A DNA stretch of 64,000 nucleotides from Klebsiella grimontii (GTDB lineage: Bacteria > Pseudomonadota > Gammaproteobacteria > Enterobacterales > Enterobacteriaceae), in contig NZ_FZTC01000015.1 of NCBI RefSeq assembly GCF_900200035.1, forward strand, positions 124,001-188,000. Direction: 5' to 3'. The position numbers were made by a program, and so were the translations under genes. Under the pieces are notes generated by a model. The model did no database searches and was not told the origin of the DNA. It saw only the letters and a list, made by a program, of their open reading frames with translations. Positions 1 through 8,761 of the stretch are shown piece by piece. Numbering within the stretch: position 1 is the first letter of the stretch; each line of letters begins with the position of its first letter.

Positions 1-968
1 TGGCGGAAGTCTTTATCAACAGCGACGGGGTTCCGACGCTGGGTGAAGGCAACGCCGACTGCCGCACGCAGACGATTGGCACGCGTTCCGGTCTGAGCTG
101 CAAAATGGTGAACTACAATTTGCAGCATAATGGCCTGAGTAATACCTCAATTCATATTTTCCCGGCGATCAGCAACTCGGCGCTGGCTTCCGCGGTGGGA
201 AGCTACGATATGCAGTTCAGCCTCGACGGTAACTCATGGAAGCCAGTAAGCGGCATCGCTCAGTACTATACGTTTAACGAGATGAAATCATCAGATTCAG
301 TGTATGTTTTCTTCTCAAGCAACTTTTTTAAGCAGATGGTGACGCTGGGCATCAGCGACGTGAACACTAAGGACCTGTTTAATTTCCGTTTCTATAACAC
401 CACCTCGCCGGAGTCAGGCTGGTATGAGTTTTCGACGTCCAACACGCTGATCATTAAACCGCGTGACTTCAGCATCAGCATTATTTCCGATGAGTATATC
501 TCAACGCCGACGCGTGAGGGCTACGTGGGCAGCGGCGAACCGTCGCTGGACTTCGGCTATATTGTCACCACCAGCGGTAAGACCGCCGCCGATGAAGTGC
601 TTATCAAAGTGAAGGGACCAACGCAGGCGATCGGCGGACGTTCATACTGTATTTTCACTTCACCGGACGGTACGTCGAGAGTGCCGTTCCCGGCGACCCT
701 GGCGTTTACCACCCAGACCGGGGCTATCAAAACGTATGACGCCGGATGTGATGATACCTGGCATGATATGACCGATGCCCTGTGGTTAACCACGCCGTGG
801 ACGGATATTTCCGGCGACGTCGGGCAGATGGACAAAACGACGGTGAAGTTTTCCATTCCGATGGATAACCCGATATCGTTGCGCACGGTGGAAGATAACG
901 GCTGGTTTGGTGAAGTGAGTGCTTCAGGAGAAATTCATGTTCAGGCGACGTGGCGTAACATTAACTAA
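1..968 (+). CDS. ecpD: EcpD, E. coli common pilus tip adhesin (C-terminal part)
   Basis: This is the C-terminal part (about 320 residues) of the polymerised tip adhesin of the common pilus. The frame is open from base 3 without a stop, so the gene starts upstream of the window; the family is about 547 residues long. The sequence is rich in beta-strand-like Ser/Thr/Gly segments and ends in a strand ending VQATWRNIN, as expected for a chaperone-usher subunit. It overlaps the ecpE start by 32 bp, which is the standard ecp operon layout (ecpRABCDE). Identification rests on recalled similarity to EcpD and on the neighbouring EcpE. Confidence 0.9.
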   Translation, partial: AEVFINSDGVPTLGEGNADCRTQTIGTRSGLSCKMVNYNLQHNGLSNTSIHIFPAISNSALASAVGSYDMQFSLDGNSWKPVSGIAQYYTFNEMKSSDSVYVFFSSNFFKQMVTLGISDVNTKDLFNFRFYNTTSPESGWYEFSTSNTLIIKPRDFSISIISDEYISTPTREGYVGSGEPSLDFGYIVTTSGKTAADEVLIKVKGPTQAIGGRSYCIFTSPDGTSRVPFPATLAFTTQTGAIKTYDAGCDDTWHDMTDALWLTTPWTDISGDVGQMDKTTVKFSIPMDNPISLRTVEDNGWFGEVSASGEIHVQATWRNIN

Positions 969-1641
969 TTTGCTGCGGATGCTTATCTGCCTGCTGTCGC
1001 TCGGACTGGCGACCGCGGCGCAGGCCATCTCGGTCGGTAATTTAACTTTCTCGATGGCGGCGGAAGATGATTTTGCGTCTAAACGGGTGATTAATAACAA
1101 TAAAAGCGCCAGATTGTATCGGGTCTCTATTGTCGCTATCGACCGCCCCGGCGGCAAAGAGGTGCGCTCCCGTCCGGCGGACGGCGAGCTGTTGTTTGCC
1201 CCGCGCCAGCTCACCCTTCAGGCGGGGGAGAGCGAATATTTTAAGTTTTACTACCACGGCCCGAAAGATAACCGTGAGCGCTATTACCGGGTGTCGTTCC
1301 GTGAAATACCCACCCGCAATTACGTGATGCGTAATCAAAGCGGGACGGAAGTGAGTATGGATCCGGTGGTAGTGATGGACACAATTCTCGTTGTTCGCCC
1401 GCGCGAGGTGCAGTTCAAGTGGGCCTACGATCGTGCGGCGGGTACCGTCAGCAATACCGGGAATACCTGGTTTAAGCTGCTGATCAAGCCCGGGTGTGAT
1501 ACGACGGAAGAGGAAGGAGACGCATGGTATTTACGGCCCGGGGACGTTGTTCGCCAGGCTTCGCTGCGCCAACCAGGGAACCACTACATAATCTATAACG
1601 ATAAATTTATTAAGATGACCAAAGACTGCCCGGTGAAGTAA
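937..1641 (+). CDS. ecpE: EcpE, periplasmic fimbrial chaperone
   Basis: This is the second chaperone of the E. coli common pilus (Mat/ECP) system, holding EcpA or EcpD subunits in the periplasm before assembly at the usher. It has 234 residues. The N-terminus MFRRRG is followed by a hydrophobic signal peptide ending near AQA (residue 30). A PapD-like immunoglobulin fold is suggested by the stretch around [19 protein letters not shown] and by conserved [15 protein letters not shown]. The start at 937 is preferred over the in-frame ATG at 919 because CAGGAG lies just upstream and family members begin MFRRRG. It is the last gene of the operon, and a terminator overlaps its stop codon. Confidence 0.93.
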   Translation: MFRRRGVTLTNLLRMLICLLSLGLATAAQAISVGNLTFSMAAEDDFASKRVINNNKSARLYRVSIVAIDRPGGKEVRSRPADGELLFAPRQLTLQAGESEYFKFYYHGPKDNRERYYRVSFREIPTRNYVMRNQSGTEVSMDPVVVMDTILVVRPREVQFKWAYDRAAGTVSNTGNTWFKLLIKPGCDTTEEEGDAWYLRPGDVVRQASLRQPGNHYIIYNDKFIKMTKDCPVK

Positions 1642-1656
1642 CCGGGCAGCTTTTTT
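1626..1656 (+). terminator. Rho-independent terminator of the ecp operon
   Basis: A perfect 9-bp stem (CTGCCCGGT / ACCGGGCAG) with a 6-nt loop is followed by C and six T residues. The stem includes the last codons and the TAA of ecpE, so termination is built into the end of the gene. Confidence 0.9.
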
Positions 1657-1668
1657 CGCACTTCGTCG

Positions 1669-2352
1669 CTAAGCCGCACGACCGGCATAGCGACGGTTCG
1701 CCAGCAGGCTCAGGCCGCAGCACAGTAGATAATAAACCGCGCCGGTAAAGACAAATATCGCCAGAGGGTATATCTGCACTCGGTTATTGACCTGGCCGGC
1801 AACGGTGGTCAATTCCGGTACGTTGACGATAAACGCCAGCGACGTGTCTTTGAGCAGGCCGATCAATATTCCTACCAACGAGGGCTGAACGTTACGCAGG
1901 GCCTGGGGCAGCAGGATCAGGCGCAGCGTCTGTCCGGGGGTAAAACCCTGGGTCAGCGCCGCTTCGTATTGCCCGCCGGGAAGCGATTGCAGGCCCGCCA
2001 GCACCGAATGCATCACCGACGCGGCGGTAAACCACGCCAGCGCCACCGTGACGGTGACCGCGCCCGGCAGATCGCTGCCGGTGAGCATGGGCAGCAGATA
2101 CCACAGCCAGAAAATCACGAAGATCAGCGGGATGCCGCGAATAACCTCCGCCCACAGGAAGAGCAGCCGCCGCACGATCCCGTCGTAGCGCCAGGCGATC
2201 CCCGCCAGCAGGACCCCGCCCGGCAAAGCCAGCGCGGCGGCGCCGATCGCCATCAGCAGCGTCAGCACCACGCCGCCGGGAATACCGTCCGCCAGCCGTC
2301 CCCACAGCAGATAATCGAGGTTATCAACGATCACCGCCAGATTAGCGTTCAT
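1669..2352 (-). CDS. Polar amino acid ABC transporter permease (second permease)
   Basis: This is an inner-membrane permease of the HisMQ/GltJK type, 227 residues with about five hydrophobic segments. The cytoplasmic EAA loop that contacts the ATPase is clear (EAALTQGFTPGQ, then LILLPQALRN). It is the last gene of a four-gene minus-strand operon (binding protein, ATPase, two permeases) and its start overlaps the end of the preceding permease gene by 11 bp, which suggests translational coupling. The paired permeases would form the heterodimeric channel. The substrate cannot be read from the sequence; glutamate/aspartate-type or another polar amino acid is the family expectation. Confidence 0.88.
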   Translation of the reverse strand: MNANLAVIVDNLDYLLWGRLADGIPGGVVLTLLMAIGAAALALPGGVLLAGIAWRYDGIVRRLLFLWAEVIRGIPLIFVIFWLWYLLPMLTGSDLPGAVTVTVALAWFTAASVMHSVLAGLQSLPGGQYEAALTQGFTPGQTLRLILLPQALRNVQPSLVGILIGLLKDTSLAFIVNVPELTTVAGQVNNRVQIYPLAIFVFTGAVYYLLCCGLSLLANRRYAGRAA

Positions 2353-3094
2353 ACCCGGCTCTCCTTTGCTGATTTCTTCCCGGGCCGAGACGCGTCAGCG
2401 CCACGCCCATCACCACCCCAAGCGCCAGATACAGCGCGGTGCCGACGGCAAACGCCTCCAGCGCATGCGCGTTGTAGCTCTCGATTTGCCGTACCTGGTA
2501 GGTGAGTTCGGCGAAGCCGATGCCGCTCGCCAGCGAAGAGAGCTTCATCAGATTCAGATACTGGCCGATAATCGGCTGCCAGGCGTTTGCCAGCCCCTGC
2601 GGCAGCAGAATGTGGCGCAGTTCCTGCCAGGGGGTAAACCCCTGCGACAGCGCCGCTTCCCGCTGACCGTGGCTAACGGCGCGCAGCCCGGAGGCGATCT
2701 CTTCGATCAGAAACGCCGAAGTAAAGACCCCAAGCCCCCACATGGAGCAGAGAAACTCCGGCGTCAGCCACCAGACGTTGCCCGGCAGAATCGACCAGCT
2801 GTGGTCGTCGTTAATAAAATCGCGCGCCCCCAGCGGCAGCAGATTCCAGGCGGCAAAATACCAGAACAGCAGCTGCACCAGCAGCGGCGTATTGCGGAAC
2901 AGCGATACCCAGGCCGCCACCAGCCAGCGTCCGGGCCGGCCGCCGCCGAGACGCAGCGCCAGCAGCAGGATAGCCAGCACGGTCGCCAGAATCATCCCGG
3001 CGACGCTCACCCAGACGGTGGTGAGAAAGCCGGAGATTATCCACTGCAGCGGCTGCCCGCTCAGCACGCCATGCCAGTCAAGATGCGGGATCAC
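2342..3094 (-). CDS. Polar amino acid ABC transporter permease (first permease)
   Basis: This 250-residue inner-membrane permease belongs to the His/Glu/Gln/Arg family. Hydrophobic segments start near residue 18 (ISGFLTTVWVSVAGMILATV), and the EAA loop reads EAALSQGFTPWQ followed by ILLPQGLAN. It overlaps the ATPase gene upstream by 4 bp (ATGA type) and the second permease downstream by 11 bp. The two permeases share the QGFTP element in the EAA loop, consistent with an old duplication and a heterodimer. Substrate unknown. Confidence 0.88.
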   Translation of the reverse strand: MIPHLDWHGVLSGQPLQWIISGFLTTVWVSVAGMILATVLAILLLALRLGGGRPGRWLVAAWVSLFRNTPLLVQLLFWYFAAWNLLPLGARDFINDDHSWSILPGNVWWLTPEFLCSMWGLGVFTSAFLIEEIASGLRAVSHGQREAALSQGFTPWQELRHILLPQGLANAWQPIIGQYLNLMKLSSLASGIGFAELTYQVRQIESYNAHALEAFAVGTALYLALGVVMGVALTRLGPGRNQQRRAGYER

Positions 3095-3909
3095 GCCTCA
3101 CTCTCCTGGTGCAGCGGGTCGAGCACCTTCTGCAGGAAACGGCGGGTGCGGGCGTGCTGCGGTCGGGCGAAAAACTCGGCCGGCGGCGCGACTTCGAGAA
3201 TATCGCCGCCGTCGATAAACACCACCCGATCGGCAATTTCGCGGGCGAACTGCATTTCGTGGGTCACGACCACCATGGTGATCCCGCTGTGGGCGAGGGT
3301 TTTCATCACCTGCAGCACTTCGCCGATCATCTCTGGGTCCAGCGCCGACGTAGGTTCATCAAACAGAATAATCTGCGGCGAGGAGGCGAGGGCGCGGGCG
3401 ATCGCCACCCGCTGCTGCTGGCCGCCGGAGAGCTGGGCGGGCATCTGCCCGGCTTTATCCGCGAGGCCAACCTGGCTGAGCAGCGCCAGCGAGCGCTCGC
3501 GGGCGGCGCTTTTGCCCCAGCCGTGGACGCGTTCCAGCGCGAGGGTGATATTCTCCTGCGCCGTCAGGTGGGCGTAGAGATTAAACTGCTGAAAGACGAA
3601 GCCGACCCGGCTGCGCAGCTGGCGCAGGGCGCTGCCGGTAAGCTGGCGCGTCGGTTTACCGTCGATCAAAATCTCGCCGCCGCTGAGGGATTCCAGCTGG
3701 TTGATCAGGCGGATCAGGGTGGATTTGCCCGATCCCGAAGGGCCGAGGATCGCCACCACTTCGCCGGGTTCAACCTGTAAATTTACGCCGTTCAGCACCC
3801 GATGATCGCCGTAGCTTTTGGCGACATCGCGGAACTCAATGCTGGCGCGCTGCAGATGCGAAAAATCCGCGGACGATGCCGCGGAGCGTGAAAATAGAGC
3901 CGATAACAT
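3091..3909 (-). CDS. Polar amino acid ABC transporter ATP-binding protein
   Basis: This is the cytoplasmic ATPase of the polar amino acid importer, 272 residues from the start at 3909. Walker A is GPSGSGKS (about residues 56-63), the signature is LSGGQQQR, Walker B is ILFDEPTSALDP, and the switch histidine follows in VVVTHEM. An upstream in-frame ATG at 4038 would lie inside the binding-protein gene and adds unconserved residues, so it is rejected. The first 20 residues before the ABC domain are an unusual extension for GlnQ-type proteins; a start nearer the domain is possible. The gene follows the binding-protein gene by 13 bp. Confidence 0.88.
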   Translation of the reverse strand: MLSALFSRSAASSADFSHLQRASIEFRDVAKSYGDHRVLNGVNLQVEPGEVVAILGPSGSGKSTLIRLINQLESLSGGEILIDGKPTRQLTGSALRQLRSRVGFVFQQFNLYAHLTAQENITLALERVHGWGKSAARERSLALLSQVGLADKAGQMPAQLSGGQQQRVAIARALASSPQIILFDEPTSALDPEMIGEVLQVMKTLAHSGITMVVVTHEMQFAREIADRVVFIDGGDILEVAPPAEFFARPQHARTRRFLQKVLDPLHQESEA

Positions 3910-3922
3910 AATCTTTTTCTGC

Positions 3923-4732
3923 TTATTTAGCTTCGATAGTAAAGGCGCGCGGCTGCGGGGTTTTGGTGCTCGGGCCAAACCAGACGTCGTAAATTTTTGC
4001 CGCTTCACCGGATTTTTCCAGCTTGACCAGCTCGTCATTTACCGCTTTCAGCAGGGTCGGTTCGCCTTTCTTCACGCCGACGCCAATCTCTTCTTTACTC
4101 AGCAGGTCGGGGATGATTTTGAAGTTGGCCTTGTCGGGCGCTTCCGCCAGCAGTCCGGCGAGGATGGTGCTGTCCTGGGTAATGGCCTGCACGTTGCCGT
4201 TGCGCAGGGCGGTCAGCGCCAGCGGAATGTCGTCATAAGAGAGTACGCGCGATTGCGGGAAACGCTGATGCAGCGCCTGTTCGCCGGTAGTGCCTTTTAC
4301 CGCGCCGATGCGCGCTTTGCTGTAATCATCAAGCTTATCCGGGGATTTCGCCGGGACGAGGAACTGCTGGCCGGTCACGAAGTAAGGCGTTGAGAAATCA
4401 ATCACCTGGGCGCGCTCCGGGGTGATGGTGATATCGGCGACGATCAGGTCGGCCTTACCGGACTGCAGCAGCGGAATACGGTTGGCCGGGTTGGTGGCGA
4501 CCAGCTCCAGCTTAACGCCGAGAGATTTCGCCAGCGCTTCGGCGAAGTCCACGTCGTAGCCGACGATTTTATGCGTTTTTGGGTCTACCGAGCCGAACGG
4601 CGGGTTGGCGTCGAAGGTGGCGACTTTGACCACCCCGGCGGCTTTGATATCGGCTAATTGATCGGCCTGAGCCTGCGCGGCGAGCACCAGCATGCCCAGC
4701 GCCAGCGCGATTTTTGTTTTTGCAATGCGCAT
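3923..4732 (-). CDS. Amino acid ABC transporter periplasmic binding protein
   Basis: This is the solute receptor of the importer, 269 residues. It has a cleavable signal peptide (basic MRIAKTK, hydrophobic core, AQA site near residue 23) and a type II periplasmic binding fold (SBP_bac_3). The family signature is visible as GYDVDFAEALAKSLG followed by LLQSGKADLIVADITITPER. It is the first gene of the operon and would set the substrate. The ligand-binding residues fit amino acids in general, but no specific ligand can be named. Confidence 0.9.
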   Translation of the reverse strand: MRIAKTKIALALGMLVLAAQAQADQLADIKAAGVVKVATFDANPPFGSVDPKTHKIVGYDVDFAEALAKSLGVKLELVATNPANRIPLLQSGKADLIVADITITPERAQVIDFSTPYFVTGQQFLVPAKSPDKLDDYSKARIGAVKGTTGEQALHQRFPQSRVLSYDDIPLALTALRNGNVQAITQDSTILAGLLAEAPDKANFKIIPDLLSKEEIGVGVKKGEPTLLKAVNDELVKLEKSGEAAKIYDVWFGPSTKTPQPRAFTIEAK

Positions 4733-5045
4733 AGTTTTCCCCTGAATCCCTGTTTTGTTTTGTGTTTATCACGCTCCCACAAATCGCCCGTCGGCGGCAA
4801 AGAAGAAAAAGTTCTTATCTATAACGAAAAAGAACTTAACAAAACTGTGGATATTGTTTACCCGCATGGGGCTACCAAACTGGGGAAAGTAGCCCGGACA
4901 GGTGCGCAGCACCGCCTCCGGGAAGATCCTCTCCCCCTTAATATGCATCCCACAGAATTACAAATCCGGAATTGATATTTCCTGCCCGCCGTCAACTGTG
5001 GTTGAAATAGACCGAGGCAAAAACGCTTCCCGACGGAGGAGAAAA
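4733..5045. other. Intergenic region upstream of the amino acid ABC operon
   Basis: This gap of about 310 bp holds the promoter region of the minus-strand importer operon, an AT-rich stretch around 4800-4860, and one REP-type repeat (listed separately). No long open frame with a ribosome binding site was seen before the small gene at 5046. Confidence 0.6.
4889..4924 (+). repeat. REP-type palindrome, GTAGCCCGGACAGG family
   Basis: This imperfect palindrome begins GTAGCCCGGACAGGTGCGCA and ends CCGCCTCCGGGAA. Near-identical copies occur at 31525-31560 and, inverted, at 31746-31781. It is an extragenic repeat of the kind scattered in enterobacterial chromosomes. Confidence 0.75.
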
Positions 5046-5228
5046 ATGAAAGTGGCGCTGTGGCAACGCATAACGGGCTGGCTGGCTTCTTTATCTGGAT
5101 CTGGCGGAGAAGCCGGGCAGCAGGATACCCAACGCATTATGGAGGCGATATTACCGGTCGCCAGTCTCTACGGAATTGAGCTTGGCAACGTAGAAACAAG
5201 GTGGTTTCGCCATGATAAAACATACTGA
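5046..5228 (+). CDS. Small hypothetical protein, 60 residues
   Basis: I do not recognise this protein. The ATG at 5046 is preceded by a strong Shine-Dalgarno sequence (CGGAGGAG), which is the main argument that it is real. The product begins MKVALWQRITGWLASLSG, has a short amphipathic or hydrophobic N-terminus, no Cys, and ends with charged residues. A tiny second frame at 5212-5277 overlaps its end. It lies alone between two minus-strand operons on the plus strand. It could be a small membrane-associated protein or a chance frame. Confidence 0.4.
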   Translation: MKVALWQRITGWLASLSGSGGEAGQQDTQRIMEAILPVASLYGIELGNVETRWFRHDKTY

Positions 5229-5277
5229 GCGGCGCAGGACGCGTGAAGCCTACTGGAACGAGGTGTGCTTTGTGTAG
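5212..5277 (+). CDS. Possible 21-residue peptide overlapping the preceding small gene
   Basis: A short frame starts at ATG 5212, with AAGGTGG about 6 nt upstream, and overlaps the 60-residue gene in another frame. The peptide is highly basic at its N-terminus (MIKHTERRRTREAY). The ribosome-binding-like sequence and the overlap suggest coupled translation, but a frame this short can arise by chance. Confidence 0.2.
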   Translation: MIKHTERRRTREAYWNEVCFV

Positions 5278-5335
5278 CGCGAGGCTGTTTGCGGTTGCGG
5301 CGACGCAGGAAGCGATGCCGCAGCCCTGAACAGCT

Positions 5336-6031
5336 TTATCCCCCAAGATACATCCGCTTAATCTCCGGATTCGCCAGCACCTCCGCCGCCGGGCCAGAGA
5401 GCATAATCTTCCCATTCTCCAGCACATAGGCGCGATCGGCGATGGTCAACGCCGCCGTGGCGTTTTGCTCCACCAGCAGCACGGTAATATTCTCCTCCCG
5501 CAGCTGCTTAATCGTTGCGAACAGCTCACCGACAATTTTCGGCGCCAGTCCGAGGCTTGGCTCATCGAGCATCAGCAGTACCGGCTCGCTCATCAACGCT
5601 CTGGCGATCGCCAGCATCTGCTGCTCGCCGCCGCTCATGGTCCCCGCCATCTGGGTACGCCGCTCTTTCAGCCGGGGAAACAGACTGTACATGCGATCGC
5701 GCAGGCGGGGAAAGCCGGCGAGGTTGTTGTAGGCCCCCATGCGCAGGTTTTCTTCGATGGTCAGGTTGGTGAAGATGCGTCGCCCCTCGGGCACCAGCGC
5801 CAGCCCCTTACGCACAATCTGATGCGTCTGGCTGCGGGAAATATCCTCGTTGAGAAAATTGACCCGCCCGGTGGAACGCACCAGGTTGACGATCCCGTTG
5901 AGGGTGGAGGTTTTCCCCGCGCCGTTACTGCCGATAAGGGTCACAATCTCCCGGTCGTGAATATCAATGTCCACCCCTTTCAGCCCCTGAATCACGCCGT
6001 AAAACACTTTTAACTCGCGCGCGCTAAGCAT
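5336..6031 (-). CDS. Liv-type ABC transporter ATP-binding protein (LivF-like)
   Basis: This is the second ATPase of a branched-chain-amino-acid-type (HAAT) importer, 231 residues, LivF length. Walker A is GSNGAGKT (about residues 34-41), the signature is MSGGEQQM, Walker B is LLMLDEPSLGLAP, and the switch region is LLVEQN. The family mark LVPEGRRIF is present. It is the last gene of five and its start overlaps the LivG-like gene by 8 bp. The substrate is unknown: this family also carries urea, short amides and other small solutes, and the operon lies downstream of an ethanolamine module. Confidence 0.88.
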   Translation of the reverse strand: MLSARELKVFYGVIQGLKGVDIDIHDREIVTLIGSNGAGKTSTLNGIVNLVRSTGRVNFLNEDISRSQTHQIVRKGLALVPEGRRIFTNLTIEENLRMGAYNNLAGFPRLRDRMYSLFPRLKERRTQMAGTMSGGEQQMLAIARALMSEPVLLMLDEPSLGLAPKIVGELFATIKQLREENITVLLVEQNATAALTIADRAYVLENGKIMLSGPAAEVLANPEIKRMYLGG

Positions 6032-6806
6032 AACGAACGTCCCCCAGGTAGGCGGAAATCACGTCCGGATCCTGAATGGCTTCGGACATCAGGCCGCTGA
6101 ACAGCGGTTTGCCGTACTCCAGCACCATCACCCGCTCGCACAGCTTGTTGACGAATGGCATATCGTGCTCGATCAGCAGCACGCTGAGCCGGTAGTCGTT
6201 GCGCATGCGGAAGATCAGATCCGCCAGATCTTCCGTTTCTTTCGGGTTCATTCCGGCGGCGGGTTCGTCGAGCAGCAGTAATTTTGGCGACGTCGCCAGC
6301 GCGCGGGCGATCTCCACCTTGCGCTGGTTGCCGTAGCTGAGGTTGGTGGCCTGCACGTCGGCGAAATGGGCGATGCCGATATCGTCCAGAATCGCCATCG
6401 CTTTGGCCTTTGCCGCCCGCTCGGCGGGGAAGTAGCGGCCAATATGCAGCGCCGCTTCCAGCAGCGAATAGCGGCTGGCGCTGTCGAGGCCGACCATCAC
6501 GTTTTCTAATACCGTCATCGAGTTAAACAGGCGGATATTCTGAAAGGTGCGGGCGATCCCGGCGTTGACCACCCGGTTCGGCTTCAGCCCTTTTAGCGAT
6601 TTTCCCGCCAGGGTCACGCTGCCGCTGGTCGGTTTATAGTTGGCGGTAATCACGTTAAACATCGTGGTTTTGCCCGCGCCGTTAGGGCCAATCAGGCCAA
6701 AAATTTCCGCCTCGTCGACGTGGAAACTGACGCTGTCGATGGCCCGCAGGCCGCCGAACTGCATGGTCACGTCCTGTACCTCTAAAATGACCTTATTTTG
6801 CGCCAT
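6024..6806 (-). CDS. Liv-type ABC transporter ATP-binding protein (LivG-like)
   Basis: This 260-residue ATPase pairs with the LivF-like protein. Walker A is GPNGAGKT, followed by MFNVITANYKPTSG; the LivG-specific ARTFQNIRLF Q-loop stretch is present; the signature region is LSYGNQRK, and Walker B is LLLLDEPAAGMNPKE. The C-terminal part VISAYLG is typical of LivG. It overlaps the permease gene upstream by 14 bp. In the complex it hydrolyses ATP on the cytoplasmic side of the LivHM-like channel. Confidence 0.88.
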   Translation of the reverse strand: MAQNKVILEVQDVTMQFGGLRAIDSVSFHVDEAEIFGLIGPNGAGKTTMFNVITANYKPTSGSVTLAGKSLKGLKPNRVVNAGIARTFQNIRLFNSMTVLENVMVGLDSASRYSLLEAALHIGRYFPAERAAKAKAMAILDDIGIAHFADVQATNLSYGNQRKVEIARALATSPKLLLLDEPAAGMNPKETEDLADLIFRMRNDYRLSVLLIEHDMPFVNKLCERVMVLEYGKPLFSGLMSEAIQDPDVISAYLGDVRYA

Positions 6807-7842
6807 AGCCGCGGCCCCTTTTGCCCACTTGCCAAATCTCTTTTTTGCCCAGCAGACCTTCGCGGGCGAACAGCATGATGATCAGCAGCAGCAGCGAGAA
6901 CACCACCATTCGCAGCCCCGGATACGCGCCCAGATCGTGACCGAAGAACTGGAGCGGCTGGTCGAGAAAGCGCAGCCACTCGCCGCTGCCGACCACCAGC
7001 ACGGTGCCGAGCAGCGCGCCGGTAGTGCTGCCCAGGCCGCCGAGCACGATAATAATCAGCAGCTGGAAGGTGAGCATAAAGTCGAACAGGCCCGGCGAGA
7101 TGGTGGTCAGCAGCGAGGCCAGCAGGCCGCCGCCGATCCCTTCGAAGAAGGCGCTGGTGGCGAAGGCGCAGGTTTTAATGCGAAACGTGTTCACCCCCAT
7201 GGCGATAGCGGCGTCTTCGTCGTCGCGCACCGCCTTCATCATTCGCCCGTACTTCGACCACACCAGCTGCAGAATCATCCCGGTCGCCAGCAGGGCGAAC
7301 AGTCCGCACCAGAACAGCAGGTGCGGCTGCTGCGGGATGTCGTTGAGGCCAATCGCGCCGTTGGTGATCTGCGGGTTGTTGATAGCGAGGATTTTAATGA
7401 TAAAGCCGAAGCCGAGGGTCACAATCGCCAGGTAGTCGCCGCGCACGCGGAAGACCGGCAGAGCCAGGCACACCGCCAGCGCCGCCGCGCACAGGCCGCT
7501 AATCAGCAAGGCGGGCAGGAAACCGGCGTGCAGCACGAGGATCCACGGGCTGGGCGCGGCCATCTCAAACATATCCAGCTTGCTGTCGCTGGAGAGGATC
7601 AGCAGGGCGGTGACGTAAGCGCCGACCGCCACAAAGCCGTTGGGCTCCAGCGACAGCTGCCCGGTCACGCCGTTGATCAGGTTGTAGCTGACCGCGAGGA
7701 TCATAAAGACAAAAATAGTGCTGATGACGCGAATAATGTAGTCGTTGAAGACGACGTTGATCCCGGCCAGCAGCGCGACGCAGAGAACAATAATGACCAG
7801 GTTGCGCAGCTGCGCCCCGGCGGTAGTCGTAGCGTTGAGCAT
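6793..7842 (-). CDS. Liv-type ABC transporter permease (LivM-like)
   Basis: This is a 349-residue inner-membrane permease with many hydrophobic segments. The LivM signatures VSYNLINGVTGQLSL near residue 50 and DEDAAIAMGVNTFRIKTCAF (the cytoplasmic ATPase-contact loop) are visible, as is GGLGSTTGALLGTV near the C-terminus. Its start overlaps the stop of the LivH-like gene by one base (TGATG), and its end overlaps the LivG-like gene by 14 bp, so the five genes form one tightly coupled operon. Confidence 0.88.
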   Translation of the reverse strand: MLNATTTAGAQLRNLVIIVLCVALLAGINVVFNDYIIRVISTIFVFMILAVSYNLINGVTGQLSLEPNGFVAVGAYVTALLILSSDSKLDMFEMAAPSPWILVLHAGFLPALLISGLCAAALAVCLALPVFRVRGDYLAIVTLGFGFIIKILAINNPQITNGAIGLNDIPQQPHLLFWCGLFALLATGMILQLVWSKYGRMMKAVRDDEDAAIAMGVNTFRIKTCAFATSAFFEGIGGGLLASLLTTISPGLFDFMLTFQLLIIIVLGGLGSTTGALLGTVLVVGSGEWLRFLDQPLQFFGHDLGAYPGLRMVVFSLLLLIIMLFAREGLLGKKEIWQVGKRGRGYGAK

Positions 7843-8741
7843 CAGAAACGGCTCCTTTCCAGACGTTCATCGCCCATAATGCCAACCGGGCGGAACAAGA
7901 GGACCAGAATCAAGAACATAAAGGCAAAGGCGTCTTTGTAGCCGCCCAGCTCGGGAAAGAGGGCGACCGCCACCACTTCGGTAAAGCCGAGAATAAAGCC
8001 GCCGAGTACCGCGCCGGTGACGCTGCCGATCCCGCCGAGTACCGCGGCGGCGAACGCCTTCAGGCCAATCAGTACCCCCATCAGCGGGTCGATGGTGGGG
8101 TAGCTGATGGAGTAGAACACCCCGCCCAGCGCCGCGAGGCTGCTGCCGAGGGCGAACACCAGCGAGATAATGCGGTTGGCGTCGATGCCCATCAGGCGCA
8201 CGGTATTGACGTCGAAGGCCACCGCGCGGATCGCCATCCCGTAGCGGGTACGGTACAGCAGCCAGAGGATCGCCAGCAGCAGCAGGACGGTAATCAGCGG
8301 CACGATCCACGCCACGTTGGTGATAATCACGTCGCCAAAGGCGCGGGTGTTATTGAAAAAGTCCGGTGCGGAAAAGAAGCGCGAGCTGCCGCCAAACAGC
8401 ACGTTGAACAGGTTTTCGAGGAAGAAGCTGACGCCGATGGCGGTGATCAGCATCGAGATTTTGGAGGCCTGGCGCAGCGGGCGATAGGCTACCCGGTCGA
8501 TCAGCATCCCGAACAGGCCGCACAGCGCGAGGGTCAGGAAAACGGCTACCCCGAAGGGTAGCCCAATGGAAGAAAACAAAAACAGGGTGGTAAACGCCCC
8601 GACCATCATCACGTCCGCATGGGCGAAGTTGATCAGGCGCAGCACCCCATAAACCATCGTATAACCGATGGCAATCAGGGCGTACATGCCCCCAAGGCTC
8701 ATTCCATTGACCACTTGCTGGAGAAAAATGGCACCATCCAT
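7842..8741 (-). CDS. Liv-type ABC transporter permease (LivH-like)
   Basis: This 299-residue permease matches LivH in length. It begins with QQVVNGMSLGGMYALIAIGYTMVYG, has the conserved INFAHADVMMVGAF segment, and shows the ATPase-contact motif around MAIRAVAFDVNTVRLMGID. The C-terminal GGIGSVTGAVLGG repeats the LivM-like motif. It lies 20 bp after the binding-protein gene. Together with the LivM-like protein it would form the translocation channel. Confidence 0.88.
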   Translation of the reverse strand: MDGAIFLQQVVNGMSLGGMYALIAIGYTMVYGVLRLINFAHADVMMVGAFTTLFLFSSIGLPFGVAVFLTLALCGLFGMLIDRVAYRPLRQASKISMLITAIGVSFFLENLFNVLFGGSSRFFSAPDFFNNTRAFGDVIITNVAWIVPLITVLLLLAILWLLYRTRYGMAIRAVAFDVNTVRLMGIDANRIISLVFALGSSLAALGGVFYSISYPTIDPLMGVLIGLKAFAAAVLGGIGSVTGAVLGGFILGFTEVVAVALFPELGGYKDAFAFMFLILVLLFRPVGIMGDERLERSRF

Positions 8742-8761
8742 CTGATATCCCTTATAAAACC

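Noticed and set aside
6640-7941. 433-codon plus-strand frame opposite the Liv-type permease and ATPase genes
   Set aside because: It is antisense to well-recognised genes, rich in Gln/His/Arg from high-GC shadow reading, and has no ribosome binding site or family motif.
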